A DNA stretch of 64,000 nt from Liolophura sinensis (GCF_032854445.1 NC_088303.1:37209501-37273500), one strand, 5' to 3'. Shown: positions 1-10,292, counted from the stretch's first letter. Notes: generated by a model from the letters alone, not told the origin. Numbers and translations: made by a program.

Positions 1-1409
1 GAATATGCACAATTTTCCTCTTAATGACCCAAACACACAAATCCTGTTTTCTGTTTCCCTCTGGGGCACCTTAGCCCCTTTTTTTGGAAATTCCTGACAT
101 CTGTGTTTTAGTGACACAAGTAAAAGGTTACCCTAATTAAGACTTTTTTGCTTTGGTGTTTTTATTTGAATTGATTTTTAAGAAGGGTTAAAAATGTATC
201 TGCCGCATTGTTGTCGAGATTTTGTACACATAAATTCGATTTGTGTACGTAAACGTTACATAAATATATAAAATTGCTATGTATAAATAACAGGAAAAAG
301 TGATAATTTCTCCTGGCTTTATTCTCAATAGAGCCTGTGGGAAAGCTATGAAACATGTATGTTGAATTTCTACACAACCAGTGTATTTTCGTTACTTTTT
401 GTGAAGCGATGCACGATATTTATCCATTTAAAGGATTTATATTTAACCTTGTAGATATTGGTGAAGATCGCTTCCACTTAATGGAAGTTAAGAAAGTGAT
501 CTGATGTGATCTGAGTAGGTGTATATGTAATGCTCAGAATTTAACAACTTTGACGGTTACTGTCTTTGTTCATCCATATATGATTATGTGACATTGTATG
601 AATTTCTTAATCATTTCATCATTTCAAAAATGAAAATAAACCCTGTAAGAACAGTATAGCAGCGGTAAAGACATTATCTGATTTGTTACAAGATCGTCAA
701 GTATAAAATGTGTTTCATGTGCAGTTCTGAAATTATCATATGTAGGTAATATATGATGCATATCAGCCAGTTGTTACGAAAGACAGCAATTATGCTATAC
801 TTCTATCTGCCCATGGGAACTTCGAGTACTAGCATCCTTTTTTTGTAGCCTAAAGTCTCCATTATTGTATTTGTAGAACGCTACAATGTCAATGTTTCTG
901 ATTTTAACATCGAATCTAGTCGAACAACACTTAACGAATTAGCCAGATTATCTGGCTTTAATAGATTTTTTGTATGAACATGTACCTCTTGTACATATAT
1001 ACTGTTACCCAAAGGTCACTTAATGACAGTTCATGGACATATAATATATGTCAGTCAAAGTGTGTGTATTTACAGTTTCGAACGCCTGGATTCCTGACAA
1101 GAACTAGGAAGGGATAAATACCATAGAGCTAAATTGACGAAATGCTGCTTTTTGCCGATGCCTAAAGTTCAAATTACTGCACGAAACTGAAACTATCATA
1201 TTTGAAGGCTAGACACATCATGAATACTTTTCCAGAAAAAAGTTCTCAGCTAAAAGCTATATTTTTCATCGTTTATGTTAAAACCTTCTTTAATGCCTGT
1301 CTCACTTGGCTTTGTTTTCACCGCCAGTGCTTTAGTCGCGTGACCATAGTGTGCGCTGATGATTGGCTCATAGCAGCTATGACATCACGTCAAACCTATG
1401 AATAGTACC
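1..1409. other. AT-rich non-coding DNA
   Basis: AT-rich sequence with stops in all frames. The only open stretches are under 75 codons and show no recognisable motif. I see no RNA gene, transposon terminus or tandem repeat here. It is probably intergenic or intronic host DNA. Confidence 0.5.
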
Positions 1410-1553
1410 CATCTTATCTGGCGGCCAGTATTGTGGTGAAAAGGAACCGGGCAAAGCCTTGGGGAAACCCACTACCATCAGCAGGTTGCTGGAAGACCTT
1501 CCCATGTAGAGCCGCAGAGGAAGCCAGCATGAGTTGGACTTGAACTCACAGTA
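1410..1553 (-). mobile_element. tRNA-derived SINE, truncated copy
   Basis: Diverged copy of the SINE that is complete at 16267-16525, in the same orientation (tRNA head toward higher coordinates). It keeps the central block around 'ggcggccagtattgtggtg', 'gcaggttgctggaagacctt' and 'gccagcatgagttggac', and ends at 'gaactcacag'. It lacks the tRNA head and the 3' tail. The ~190-bp tandem repeat begins directly after it. Confidence 0.7.
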
Positions 1554-1632
1554 AATATATATGCTATACATGTTATCCCACAATCAACATATAGATTACA
1601 ACTCATATACACAGTAGACAGAGCTGAACATA

Positions 1633-1659
1633 AACTCTGTCAAAGAAGAAACGCAACCC
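1633..1659 (+). repeat. Tc1 copy 1 left terminal inverted repeat
   Basis: 27 bp starting 'aactctgtcaaag'. It pairs with 3138-3164 at 25 of 27 positions (mismatches at positions 13 and 21). It is preceded by TA. Confidence 0.9.
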
Positions 1660-1962
1660 CTGTCTTCGGATATCAAAAATTCGTTCGAATAAAGTTTATT
1701 GCTTCCAAACTAAATTTTAGCCAAATGTAATGAAATTATACACGTTTTTAATGAAGATTACCATCCAAACAACTGCCTTTTCTCTCCTAAGTGTATTTTA
1801 TTGCTTATGACGTCACAACGCATGAACTGACCCTGTTGACGTCGCACACAGAACCATTCACCTGCAAATCATGTCAATGGCAGTTATAGTGTGCGGGTGT
1901 ATAAAAGCCCATGTGCTTTCGTATTTTATTCACATATTCGTCAACGAAAGGCAGTCGGTAAA

Positions 1963-2970
1963 ATGCCGCGAGTGAGTTCTGCCGACCGAAATATCGCCAT
2001 TGGTCGTCTTCAAGCCGGAGAAAGTTTTGGTACTATTGCACGACACCTAAATGTTCACAAAACAACGATATCCCGACATTGGAGCCGTTACAACAACTTT
2101 AATTCGACCAACGATCGCCCGAGAAGTGGAAGGCCAAGAATGACGACCCCACTTCAAGATCGGTACATCCGGGTCCTTCCCCTGCGTAATTGGCATGTCC
2201 TACCAACCGTGACTGCCACACAAATACCAGGTTTGAGGAGAGTGTCGGCTCAAACGATTAGGAACCGTCTGAAAGAAGCGGGTTTACGTGCCTGTAGACC
2301 AGTTGTTGGACCTGTACTACGCCCCTTACATCGACGCCTACGACTCAGGTGGTGCAACAACGTAAGGATATGGACTTTACAAAACTGGAGTCGCATCTGG
2401 TTTTCTGATGAATCCCGTTTTCTTTTGACAAGTCACGACGGAAGACAGCGTGTGTATAGGGGACGTCATGAACGCTTTGCGCCCATCTGCGTCGGGTAGG
2501 TGGACAGATTGGGCGGAGGCAGTGTTATGGTTTGGGGAGCCATCTCGTACAACCAGAAATCAGACTTGGTGATCGTTCCAGGGAACCTGCCAGCCCAACG
2601 TTACATCAACCACGTATTACAGCCTCACCTTCTCCCGATTATTGACCGACAGACACAGCTTTTTCAACAGGACAACGCCAGGCCTCATACTGCAAGTGCA
2701 ACAATGAACTTTCTGCAGGATTCCAACGTCAGTGTCTTGCCGTGGCCCTCTAAATCACCAGACCTCAACCCTATTGAACATCTGTGGGATACTCTGGATC
2801 GACACGTGCGTCAAAGTCAGCCACCGCCACAGACGCTTCAACAGCTCGCCGTTGCGTTACAGGAGGAGTGGAGGGCCATTCCCCAGGAGAGAATCCGGCG
2901 TCTTATCCGTTCTTTTCCAAGGAGATGCCGTGCAGTGATTGCAGCTCGTGGTGGTCATACGAGATACTGA
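1963..2970 (+). pseudogene. Tc1-family DD34E transposase, one nonsense codon
   Basis: Cut-and-paste transposase of the Tc1 family, acting in the nucleus on the element's terminal inverted repeats. From the ATG at 1963 the frame runs 335 codons, a normal length for the family. Residues 1-50 hold a helix-turn-helix ('FGTIARHLNVHKTTIS'), followed by an AT-hook-like 'RPRSGRPR' at 53-60. The catalytic triad is visible: D149 in 'WFSDESRF', D237 in 'QQDNARPH', and E272 in 'DLNPIEHLW', with 34 residues between the last two (DD34E). Codon 179 is TAG (2497-2499), splitting the triad. The copy at 29643 has a sense codon there, so this is a point nonsense change. I chose the start because it gives the conserved 'MPR' start in both copies. 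Confidence 0.93.
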
Positions 2971-3137
2971 GGAAGACGCCCCCTGGTGAGCAACTGGTGT
3001 CTGTGAGATGACTTTTGAAAAGACAGTTTTAAACACGACCATCTTGATTATTATTCTGCCAAATTTCTGACTTCTGTCTTCAATAAGAAAAAAGTTGTGC
3101 CGTCCTAAAACTAAATATTAAAATCTCTAAAATACGT

Positions 3138-3164
3138 GGGTTGAGTTTCTTTTTTGACAGAGTT
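3138..3164 (-). repeat. Tc1 copy 1 right terminal inverted repeat
   Basis: Reverse complement begins 'aactctgtcaaaaaag'. It pairs with 1633-1659 and is followed by TA at 3165-3166. Confidence 0.9.
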
Positions 3165-3199
3165 TATAAATGCTATTAATGTAGTGATGTAATATTATT

Positions 3200-3314
3200 G
3201 GTTACATGGTCACTCAAGGATAGGATACGCAAATATATGTGGTCAAGAAGTCTCCAATATGAGGATTATTGACGCCATATATTTGTGTATCCTAAAACTG
3301 AGTAACCATGTAAC
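3200..3314. repeat. imperfect inverted repeat (hairpin or MITE-like)
   Basis: The left arm 3200-3242 ('ggttacatggtcactcaagg' and onward) is nearly the reverse complement of 3275-3314 ('ccatatatttgtgtatcc' to 'agtaaccatgtaac'). Arms are about 40 nt with a loop of about 32 nt. It lies inside the ~190-bp repeat region directly after the Tc1 element. No transposase or clear target duplication is visible. It may be a small foldback element, or a local inverted duplication. Confidence 0.55.
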
Positions 3315-4035
3315 AAATTTATCCAGTAAAACCCATCAGTTCAGTGCAGAAGACCGATGCATACGTGTAGGTGAATTGCTTCAGAGATGTGAGCAGTGTA
3401 TGCACAACCCAATAAAGGGGGATAAGCTACTCAGCAGATACATTTGACCTCGTCTGAAGGAGTCGAGTACCCGTGACCAGTATTGTCCAATGAAAAGCGG
3501 AGTATTTTGTCTGATGCGGGATAACGTAACACACATGTAGTATCTTGTAGCTGTGTAATGAACACTACGATGTGTCACCTAAAGGTCACTATGTATAGAC
3601 AGTAAATATATATAGTACACATTGTTTCCCACAAGCAACATATAGATTAGAACTCGCACATACAGTAGATAGAACTAAACACATAAATGTTATCAATGTA
3701 ACAATGAAATGTTGTAACATAGTATCTTGTACCTGTGTAGCGGATAGTACCAACAGGCATGTGTCATCCATAGGTCGCTACATTTATATATTGACAGTAA
3801 ATAAATATAGTAGACATGTTATCCCACAATCAACATATATAGATTAGAACTCACATACATAGTGAATAGTTGTGAACATATAAATGTCATCAATGCAATG
3901 ATGTAATACAGTATCTTGTAGCAGTGTAATTGATAATACCATGTGTCACCTAAAGGTCACTAAATATAGACAGAAATTACATATAGTACACGTTATCATA
4001 CAATTAAACATACACTAGTAGATTAGAACTCGCAC

Positions 4036-4560
4036 ACACTGTAAATCGTGGTGAACTTAGTCTTGTGGGTGAATTTCTAATGATTTAATTTTGTCACCCA
4101 AAAGCTTTTTAAATCAAGTGTAACTTGAAGACTTGGGCACATTTGACTTTTATTAAAACAATGGCTAACTTTTTTATGTTCACAGTTTCTCATGGTCTTT
4201 GTGATGCAGTAATCGACTATTGTGACTCAGCAGAGTGCGTTGAATTCAGGGACTTAGCCTATCTTGAGAGTGAGTGTACTAGTTTGTTCAGGTTGATTAT
4301 AATGAGAACTTTTTAAAAGATGTGATATTGCACTTGTCAAATGTTTTCTCTTCTCCTTCCTTGTTTGAGCAAAAAAAAGGATTTAGTCAATTACTCCAGT
4401 AATTTTACTGGGTAATATGAGCTTAATCACTTACTTATTTAATATTGCTGTTTCAGATATTTGTTAATAGCACAAGGGAAGATGCGTTAACAGTAATCAA
4501 TCAGTCAAGCTAACTACATGTAGGAATGTAGTCAATTTCTATGTCATTTTGTTATTTCAG
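4036..4560 (+). other. host non-coding segment, duplicated at 14.64-15.35 kb
   Basis: Non-coding sequence that aligns in order with about 14675-15351. Shared blocks include 'aagctttttaa/agctttttag', 'tactagtttg', 'agatgtgata', 'tgttttct.ttctccttcct', 'caattactcc.gtaatt' and 'tttcagatattt'. It ends in a pyrimidine-rich run and CAG, resembling a 3' splice site before the exon-like sequence at 4561. It is probably an intron of an unidentified host gene. Confidence 0.55.
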
Positions 4561-4694
4561 AAATGTGTGAACAATATGTGGAAGATGTTGAAAATGGACA
4601 ATATATTCCAAGCGACAAAGTGGCTTGTGGTGATAGAAGCGTTCCAAATCTAGCCAATAGCGAAGTTGTCAGTGATGCTGTCTGCATTACTGGA
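4561..4694 (+). pseudogene. putative host exon, copy A, 5' part (interrupted by LINE)
   Basis: After 'gttatttcag' an open frame begins, containing 'VEDVENGQYIPSDKVACGD' and then 'RSVPN' and 'SEVV'. The paralogous segment at 15352 keeps 'LEDVENAQPVPSDEVVCAD', 'RSAPN' and 'GEVV' in frame after its own 'tgttgtttcag'. Conservation of a reading frame and a splice-acceptor-like site in both copies suggests a real exon of an unidentified gene. The LINE at 4695-10280 interrupts it; the frame resumes at 10293 and reaches a stop at 10359-10361. No domain is recognised. Copy A also has AT (10354-10355) where copy B has a GT donor-like dinucleotide, so A is probably non-functional. Confidence 0.45.
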
Positions 4695-4911
4695 GGTTTA
4701 GTGGTCACCCAGTCTGAAGGTGGTGCGACATTACGTTCTGTCGCTCTTAGGGGCAGGACGTATTCACTAGCCTCTCTGTAAATAGCCGGTACATAGTTTA
4801 GTGCATTTCCACTTTGTAATATCGTATCTATTTTGCGCTCAGCATCCACACTGTTCCAAACGCATAGTTGTGGTCCTCTCTTTAGGGTAGTAGTTCTCGC
4901 CCTGGCCCACA
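4695..4911 (+). promoter_or_regulatory. LINE 1 5' UTR
   Basis: The 217 bp between the upstream target duplication and the first plausible ORF1 ATG at 4912. LINEs of this type usually carry an internal promoter here. I see no specific promoter element. Confidence 0.4.
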
Positions 4912-6435
4912 ATGTTGTGGGCAGGGCGAGTAAATAGACCCTTAAGCCTTAAGCTTGTAATACAGGGAGGTGTACAACCGGTTGAAGTATACAATCGGCT
5001 AAAGGAGTTAGTGGGGAGTGGGCCTAATGTCTTAAAGGGACTAATCAATGTTTCTAGAGATGTCTGGAATGTTACAGTGGCTACGCAAGCTGTGAAGTAA
5101 CAGTTGTTGACTAGCGGCTTCTCATTCAAAGGGGTAGATTGTCCAATATATGATGTGGAGGAGCAAAGGCTCCTGGTTAGATCTCGATGTCCGATCGAAG
5201 TGCCCGATGACACGGTTCGAGGTTTGATGTCCCGGTATGGCACGGTCCATCACGTCAGCCGGGAACATCACCTTTTTGATAGGTCACTTGAGAATGGCAT
5301 GCGCCGTATTTACATGAGTGGTGTGACCGAGATCATTCCACAATCAATTTCGGTTGGGAATTTTAGAATTCCTTTGTGGTACAGAGGTCAGGTCCGTGCC
5401 TGTCACATCTGTGATAGCGCAGAATATTTCAAGGCCGACTGTCCTTTAAAGGATAAATGCCTCAAGTGTAAACAGGCAGGCCACTTTCAAAAGGACTGCC
5501 CGTTGAGTGATGAAAATGACAATGGCGATAATGACGATAACGATTGCAATGATAATGATGATGATGATAAAGATAGTAATGTTTATGAAGTTGAAGTTGA
5601 CAATAAAGATGAGAATGAAGGTCGAGGAGATGATGATGGTAATTATGGTGAGGGACATGGGAATGATATGGAAATTGGGGTTTCTGGCGAGTCTGTTCCT
5701 TCCAGTCAACAAAATAAAGGGACTTTGGATAACTCTGCTGCTGACAACGAGGAAGCTGGAGAGTGGCAAGTTGTCACTAACTCCATGTCCTCCAGCAAAA
5801 AGATTCGAAATAATCGCATTGATGCTACAAATAAGGTCAGGAAGTTAAGCGAATCGCCAGTAGTAGGTGGGCCCCAGAGACTTTGCGAGGCATCTCAGAC
5901 GTCAAATAGCCCGGAATGGGTTGTCAGTATGAGTCAAATCTCGAATACCTCATCACCCCCTAGATCGTCAGAAATTTCGAATACTATGCCATCCTGCATT
6001 AAGGAGACGCAATCCAGTGGCGTGACGCCCTCCAAAGGTGCACTTGGTAAGAGCCCGTCCTTATGGGGTAGCACGTTCAGCCCTGACCTGTCTACAATGA
6101 CACAGTTAGACACTAGAGATATAGCAGATTGCCTTGATCCTCAGGGAAGCTCTCAGCAATCTGATGTGTCTAGGGCAGGTGGAGAATCCAATATGGAGGA
6201 ATCTCTTTCGGAAATGGATGCACCCGAAGACTTGCCTACCTATACCAATGGCAAGGGTGAGGTCTTGGTACCTGTCTCAACATCCCTGGGGTCGTATTAT
6301 CGCACATTGCGACGAGACTCTAAAGTTGACAAGGTTAAAAAGCAGAGGAAGTTGATAACGTTGTCACAGGAGGATTTTGCTGAGCGTAGGGCAGCGATGT
6401 ATAAGAAGTCCAGAAAAAAGAAAAAGAATAAATAA
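4912..6435 (+). pseudogene. LINE 1 ORF1 (Gag-like zinc-knuckle protein) with internal stop
   Basis: ORF1 nucleic-acid-binding protein, expected to coat LINE RNA. The frame from ATG 4912 is interrupted by TAA at 5098-5100 after 62 codons and continues without further stop to 6435. The N-terminal half is RRM-like by general layout only. Two CCHC knuckles follow: 5401-5442 ('CHICDSAEYFKADC'), where the expected His is Tyr (TAT at 5425-5427), and 5458-5499 ('CLKCKQAGHFQKDC'), which is canonical. Next comes an Asp/Asn-rich acidic tract (about 5507-5660), a Ser-rich region and a Lys-rich C-terminus. The N-terminal and central sequence is not recognisably related to ORF1 of the LINE at 49893. ORF2 lies in the same frame 9 nt downstream. 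Confidence 0.8.
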
Positions 6436-6444
6436 ATATTAATA

Positions 6445-9400
6445 ATGGCTACTACAAAGATCTTACAGTGGAACTGTAGAGGACTGAGGTGTAACCTCGC
6501 AGAGATCCAGATGTTAGCTCAAGACCTCAATCCTATAGCTTTTAGCTTGCAGGAAACTCTGATGACTGATCCTAGTTATCAGTGTCGAGGTTATGTATCT
6601 CATCACGCTGTTGCCACGTCTACGAATGGAAAGGCATCAGGGGGTTCTCCTCTTTTGATTAGGCAGGGTGTAATACACAATAGAATGGCACTGAACACCG
6701 ATTTGCAGGCGGTGGCGGTGCGTATCACACTGGGTATAGTATTAACAATCTGTTCTATTTATATACCACCTTCTTCTACTCTTCACCAACAAGAGCTGCA
6801 AAATTTATATGATCAATTACCTAAACCGTGTCTTCTTTTGGGTGACTTTAATGCCCATAGTGTTCTCTGGGGTGACTCTAAACGTAACCAGAAGGGCTCT
6901 GTATTGGAGGATTTTATATCTAATAACTCTCTATGCGTCTTAAATGATGGCACACATACTTACCTTCATCCTGCAAAGGGCATTTATTCGGTCCTTGATT
7001 TAGCTCTGGCTGATGCAGGGCTAAGATCGAAATTCAGCTGGAGCGTCCATGATGATCTGTGCGGAAGCGACCACTTCCCCACCATACTTACCCTTGAGGA
7101 GCCGGTATCTTCCTCCCTTCCACGCTTTAATTATGATACAGCAGACTGGCCCCGCTTTGCTGTTCTGTGTGGTGAAAGACTTACTAGCGACCTTTTTTTT
7201 GATGCAGTTGATCCTATCCAGTTATTCTCGGATCAGCTAATCGATGTAGCCTCCAAATGTATCCCGAAATCTTGTGCGGTTCCCCGTATTAAGAAACCAT
7301 GGTTCACGGAGGACTGTAAACGAACTAAGCGTTTCAGGAAACGTCCTGAGCGCGTGTACCCATGTAGACCATCTCCCGGAAATTTAGACGATGTTAGGCG
7401 TACTCGAGCTAAAGCCCGTAGGACTATCAAACAGTCCAAACGTGACTCTTGGAAACGTTATGTTTCTAAGATTAATCATCGTACCCCTATGTCAAAAGTC
7501 TGTAATATGATCCAACGCATCAAAGGCAAGGGATCCAATGTCACTGTCAATCATCTTAAAGACGGGAATAATTCTTTGACAGAAAAACTTGACATAGCCA
7601 ATAGGCTGGGCTCTTCTTTTGCGCACCATTCGTCTTCAGATGATTACTTGCCTCAGTTCCAGCGTAACAAGGAACGGACCGAGGCAAGTCCTCTTGATTT
7701 TACATCCTCAAATGAAGAATCCTACAATGCTACATTTTCTCTACATGAACTATCCGCATCCCTGAGCAAGGCCCATGACTCAACTCCAGGGCCAGATGAT
7801 ATCCACTATCAGCTTTTACGACACCTTCCAGAATCTTCCTTGAGGGTGCTTCTTGGAATTTTTAATACAATTTGGATTTCCGGGAATTTTCCTGCCTCAT
7901 GGCAAAACGCTATTATTGTCCCCATCCCAAAGCCCGGAAAGGATTCTACCGATCCAAATAACTATCGTCCTATTTCCTTAACCAGTTGTGTATGCAAGAC
8001 TATGGAGAGGATGATTAACGATCGCTTGGTTTGGTTTTTGGAGACTAATGAGTTGATAAGCGACATTCAATGTGGATTTCGAAAGAATCGCAGTACTGTT
8101 GATCACCTTGTTCGTCTAGAATGCTTTATTAAGAACGGTATCGTTAATCGTGACCATGTCGTATCTGTCTTTTTTGATCTGGAAAAGGCATATGACACTA
8201 CTTGGAAATATGGCACTATGAAAGATATGCATGGATTTGGACTTAGAGGTCGGCTTCCTGACTTTATTCGTAAATTCTTAGACCATCGTCACTTCCAAGT
8301 TCGGGTTGGGGCTACCCTATCTGACTACTTTGAACAAAATCAGGGGGTTCCTCAAGGCAGCATTTTATCAGTTACTCTCTTTAGCATTAAGATTAATAGC
8401 CTTGCCAGAGTTTTATCTCCTAGTATGAATGCGTCACTTTTTGTGGACGATCTTAGTATCTCTTGTCGAGGCAAAGGTATGCACACTATTGAGAGACAGC
8501 TGCAGATTTGCCTTAACAAAATCCATGCCTGGGCACTGGAGAACGGATTTAAGTTCTCCAAGTCGAAGACTAACTGTGTACACCTTTGTCGGAAGTACTT
8601 CCCCCATGAAGATCCCAAGGTATTTTTAGATGGGTCCCCCATCAAGGTTGTGCCGGAGGCAAAATTCCTCGGGGTGATCTTCGATAAGCACCTTACATTT
8701 AAATCCCACATTAATTATCTTAGAGGCAGATGCCTAAAGGCGCTTGATATTTTGAAGGTTGTCTCTAGTGCTCGATGGGGAGGGGATCATGAAACCCTAC
8801 TTCAGCTCTATCGAGCACTGATTCGTTCTAAGCTAGACTATGCCTGCAGTGTTTATGGAGGTGCGTCACGCTCCCAGTTGAAGAAACTCAATACTGTACA
8901 TCACCAGGCCCTACGGTTGTGCTTAGGTGCTTTCCGTACCTCTCCTGTGGAGAGTCTGTATGTTGAGGCAAACGAGCCTCCCCTGGAGCTTCGAAGAACT
9001 AAACTATCCTTACAGTATATCACCAAGCTTAGAGCCAATCCATCCAACCCAGCCTTTGATTGTGTCTTCCATCCGGAATTTGAAGACTTATATGCTCAGA
9101 AGCCATCCATTGTTCCTCCACTGGGTGTCCGCATCCAGGGACATGTGCAAGCAGCTGGACTTGGGCTGGATACTATCACCCCCATACGCATCCAGGAAGA
9201 TCCACCGTGGTTATGTCCTGAGCCTCAGGTTGATACCTCGCTCTCCTCCCTGAAGAAATCTTCCACCAACCCTTTAGTATACCAGCAGGAGTTTAGTAAT
9301 ATGTGTTCAAAGTATCCATTTTATCACCGCATGTTCACTGACGGTTCCAAGAATGATGATGGCGTGGCTTCTGCCGCTGTCCTTGGGCCCAGAACCATTT

Positions 9401-10116
9401 CAACTCGGTTTCCAAATTCCTGTTCTGTATTTACTGCGGAAGCCAAGGCAATTTTGTGCGCACTTCGGTCCATTCCAGAGCTAGGAGGTAGCAGATTTCT
9501 CATCTGCTCGGACTCCCTTTCCTGCCTCCAGGCAATTCGGGCTAGTTCGCCTGTACATCCAGACATTCTGTCTATCAGGGAGATGTTTAAACGACTTAAT
9601 GAAGATTTTATCATTGTCTTTTGTTGGGTGCCCGGGCATATGGGTATCCCTGGAAATACTGCTGATGAAGCCGCGAAGGCGGCTTTGCATTCCGTTACTA
9701 CCCAAACTGACGTTCCATATACGGACTTGCGTTCACTTATTTGCTCCTATATCAAGCGCTTGTTTCAGGCTCAATGGGATGACCAGACAACCAACAAACT
9801 GCATGATATTCGTCAGTTTGTTGGTCCAGCGCCTTCCCTTTCACGGCATCGTCTCCGCTCTTGCATTTTGAGGAGGTGTCGTATCAGTCACACACGCGCT
9901 ACGCATGGGTATTTGTTAAAAGGAGAAGATGCTCCTCATTGCTTTGCTTGTGATCAACGGTTCACAGTCAAGCACATATTGCTTGACTGTGGAGACTTTG
10001 CTCCTGTACGAGATTCCTTTTATCACGCGAGCTCTCTTTCACAACTTTTCAATTCTGTAGAAAGTGATACTATTTTTGACTTTCTCTCTGCCATTGATAT
10101 GGCAGGAAAGCTGTAA
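6445..10116 (+). CDS. LINE 1 ORF2: APE endonuclease / reverse transcriptase / RNase H
   Basis: Intact 1223-residue polyprotein that nicks target DNA and primes reverse transcription of the element's own RNA. The APE endonuclease occupies about residues 1-225: N10 in 'WNCRG', E37 in 'SLQET', 'GDFNAH' at 133-138, and D209-H210 in 'GSDHFP'. Reverse transcriptase spans about 430-730: 'TPGPDDIH', 'PIPKPGKD', 'NNYRPISLT', 'FFDLEKAYD', 'GVPQGSILS' and catalytic 'FVDD' at 666-669 (Val where many LINEs have Ala). RNase H starts near 960: D966 in 'TDGSK', 'FTAEAKA', 'SDSLS', 'GHMGIPGNTADEAAK'. The C-terminus carries a His/Cys cluster, 'HCFACDQRFTVKHILLDC'. All key residues are present and there is no frameshift, so it may still be functional. 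The ATG sits 9 nt after the ORF1 stop. Confidence 0.95.
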   Translation: MATTKILQWNCRGLRCNLAEIQMLAQDLNPIAFSLQETLMTDPSYQCRGYVSHHAVATSTNGKASGGSPLLIRQGVIHNRMALNTDLQAVAVRITLGIVLTICSIYIPPSSTLHQQELQNLYDQLPKPCLLLGDFNAHSVLWGDSKRNQKGSVLEDFISNNSLCVLNDGTHTYLHPAKGIYSVLDLALADAGLRSKFSWSVHDDLCGSDHFPTILTLEEPVSSSLPRFNYDTADWPRFAVLCGERLTSDLFFDAVDPIQLFSDQLIDVASKCIPKSCAVPRIKKPWFTEDCKRTKRFRKRPERVYPCRPSPGNLDDVRRTRAKARRTIKQSKRDSWKRYVSKINHRTPMSKVCNMIQRIKGKGSNVTVNHLKDGNNSLTEKLDIANRLGSSFAHHSSSDDYLPQFQRNKERTEASPLDFTSSNEESYNATFSLHELSASLSKAHDSTPGPDDIHYQLLRHLPESSLRVLLGIFNTIWISGNFPASWQNAIIVPIPKPGKDSTDPNNYRPISLTSCVCKTMERMINDRLVWFLETNELISDIQCGFRKNRSTVDHLVRLECFIKNGIVNRDHVVSVFFDLEKAYDTTWKYGTMKDMHGFGLRGRLPDFIRKFLDHRHFQVRVGATLSDYFEQNQGVPQGSILSVTLFSIKINSLARVLSPSMNASLFVDDLSISCRGKGMHTIERQLQICLNKIHAWALENGFKFSKSKTNCVHLCRKYFPHEDPKVFLDGSPIKVVPEAKFLGVIFDKHLTFKSHINYLRGRCLKALDILKVVSSARWGGDHETLLQLYRALIRSKLDYACSVYGGASRSQLKKLNTVHHQALRLCLGAFRTSPVESLYVEANEPPLELRRTKLSLQYITKLRANPSNPAFDCVFHPEFEDLYAQKPSIVPPLGVRIQGHVQAAGLGLDTITPIRIQEDPPWLCPEPQVDTSLSSLKKSSTNPLVYQQEFSNMCSKYPFYHRMFTDGSKNDDGVASAAVLGPRTISTRFPNSCSVFTAEAKAILCALRSIPELGGSRFLICSDSLSCLQAIRASSPVHPDILSIREMFKRLNEDFIIVFCWVPGHMGIPGNTADEAAKAALHSVTTQTDVPYTDLRSLICSYIKRLFQAQWDDQTTNKLHDIRQFVGPAPSLSRHRLRSCILRRCRISHTRATHGYLLKGEDAPHCFACDQRFTVKHILLDCGDFAPVRDSFYHASSLSQLFNSVESDTIFDFLSAIDMAGKL

Positions 10117-10280
10117 TTTTAAACTACCGTCTGTGTTTGTTATGTGACTTCTGGTGTCCTTTTTGACTGAATAGTAAATGAATTATCCGTAGTACTTGAC
10201 TACTTGACGTTTTATTGTCGCGATAAAACTGAAATATTGTTGAAAGCGACGTTAAAACTTTCACTCACTCACTCACTCAC
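10117..10280 (+). other. LINE 1 3' UTR and (TCAC)n tail
   Basis: 164 bp after ORF2. It contains 'tgaaatattgttgaaagcg' (from 10230) followed by 'acgttaaaac' and a (TCAC)n tail up to the target duplication. A related motif ends the second LINE (from 55628) and the SINE copies, so it is probably the site the reverse transcriptase recognises. Confidence 0.7.
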
Positions 10281-10292
10281 TGCATTACTGGA

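Larger units (their letters stand above)
1633..3164 (+). mobile_element. Tc1/mariner-superfamily transposon, copy 1
   Basis: A 1532-bp element bounded by TA dinucleotides (1631-1632 and 3165-3166), as expected for Tc1/mariner target-site duplication. The ends are 27-bp inverted repeats with two mismatches, starting 'aactctgtcaaa'. It holds one transposase frame (1963-2970) broken by a single stop. About 300 bp of untranslated sequence precedes the gene and includes 'tgacgtca'. A second copy of nearly the same length lies at 29317-30844. High similarity between copies suggests activity not long ago, but neither copy is autonomous as read. Confidence 0.93.
1554..4035. repeat. ~180-197 bp tandem repeat remnants, split by a Tc1 element
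   Basis: A degenerate unit containing 'acagtaaatatatata', 'tcccacaa.caacatata' and 'agattagaactc.caca' recurs at about 1550-1630, 3595-3780, 3790-3970 and 3965-4035. Anchor 'agattag' sits at 3644, 3841 and 4020, so spacings are about 197 and 179 bp. A further part of the unit, with 'atgtaata', 'gtatcttgta' and 'tgtcacctaaaggtcact', lies between anchors. The first unit is interrupted at 'gaacaTA' by the Tc1 element at 1633-3164 and resumes after it with 'TAtaaatgctattaatg', matching the uninterrupted units ('aacatataaatgtcatc'). Confidence 0.65.
4695..10280 (+). mobile_element. non-LTR retrotransposon (I/Nimb-like LINE), near full length
   Basis: A 5586-bp element flanked by the 12-bp target duplication 'tgcattactgga' (4683-4694 and 10281-10292). 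It has a 5' UTR (4695-4911), ORF1 with zinc knuckles, ORF2 with endonuclease, reverse transcriptase, RNase H and a C-terminal Cys/His region, and a short 3' UTR ending in (TCAC)n. RNase H plus APE endonuclease, two ORFs and a simple-repeat tail fit the I/Nimb/Ingi group. ORF2 is open along its full length, so the insertion looks fairly young. ORF1 carries an internal stop. Confidence 0.92.

Noticed and set aside
5104-6435. Treating LINE 1 ORF1 as an intact 443-codon gene
   Set aside because: It would have to start at TTG; the coding-like frame continues upstream to ATG 4912 across a TAA at 5098, so a broken gene is the better reading.
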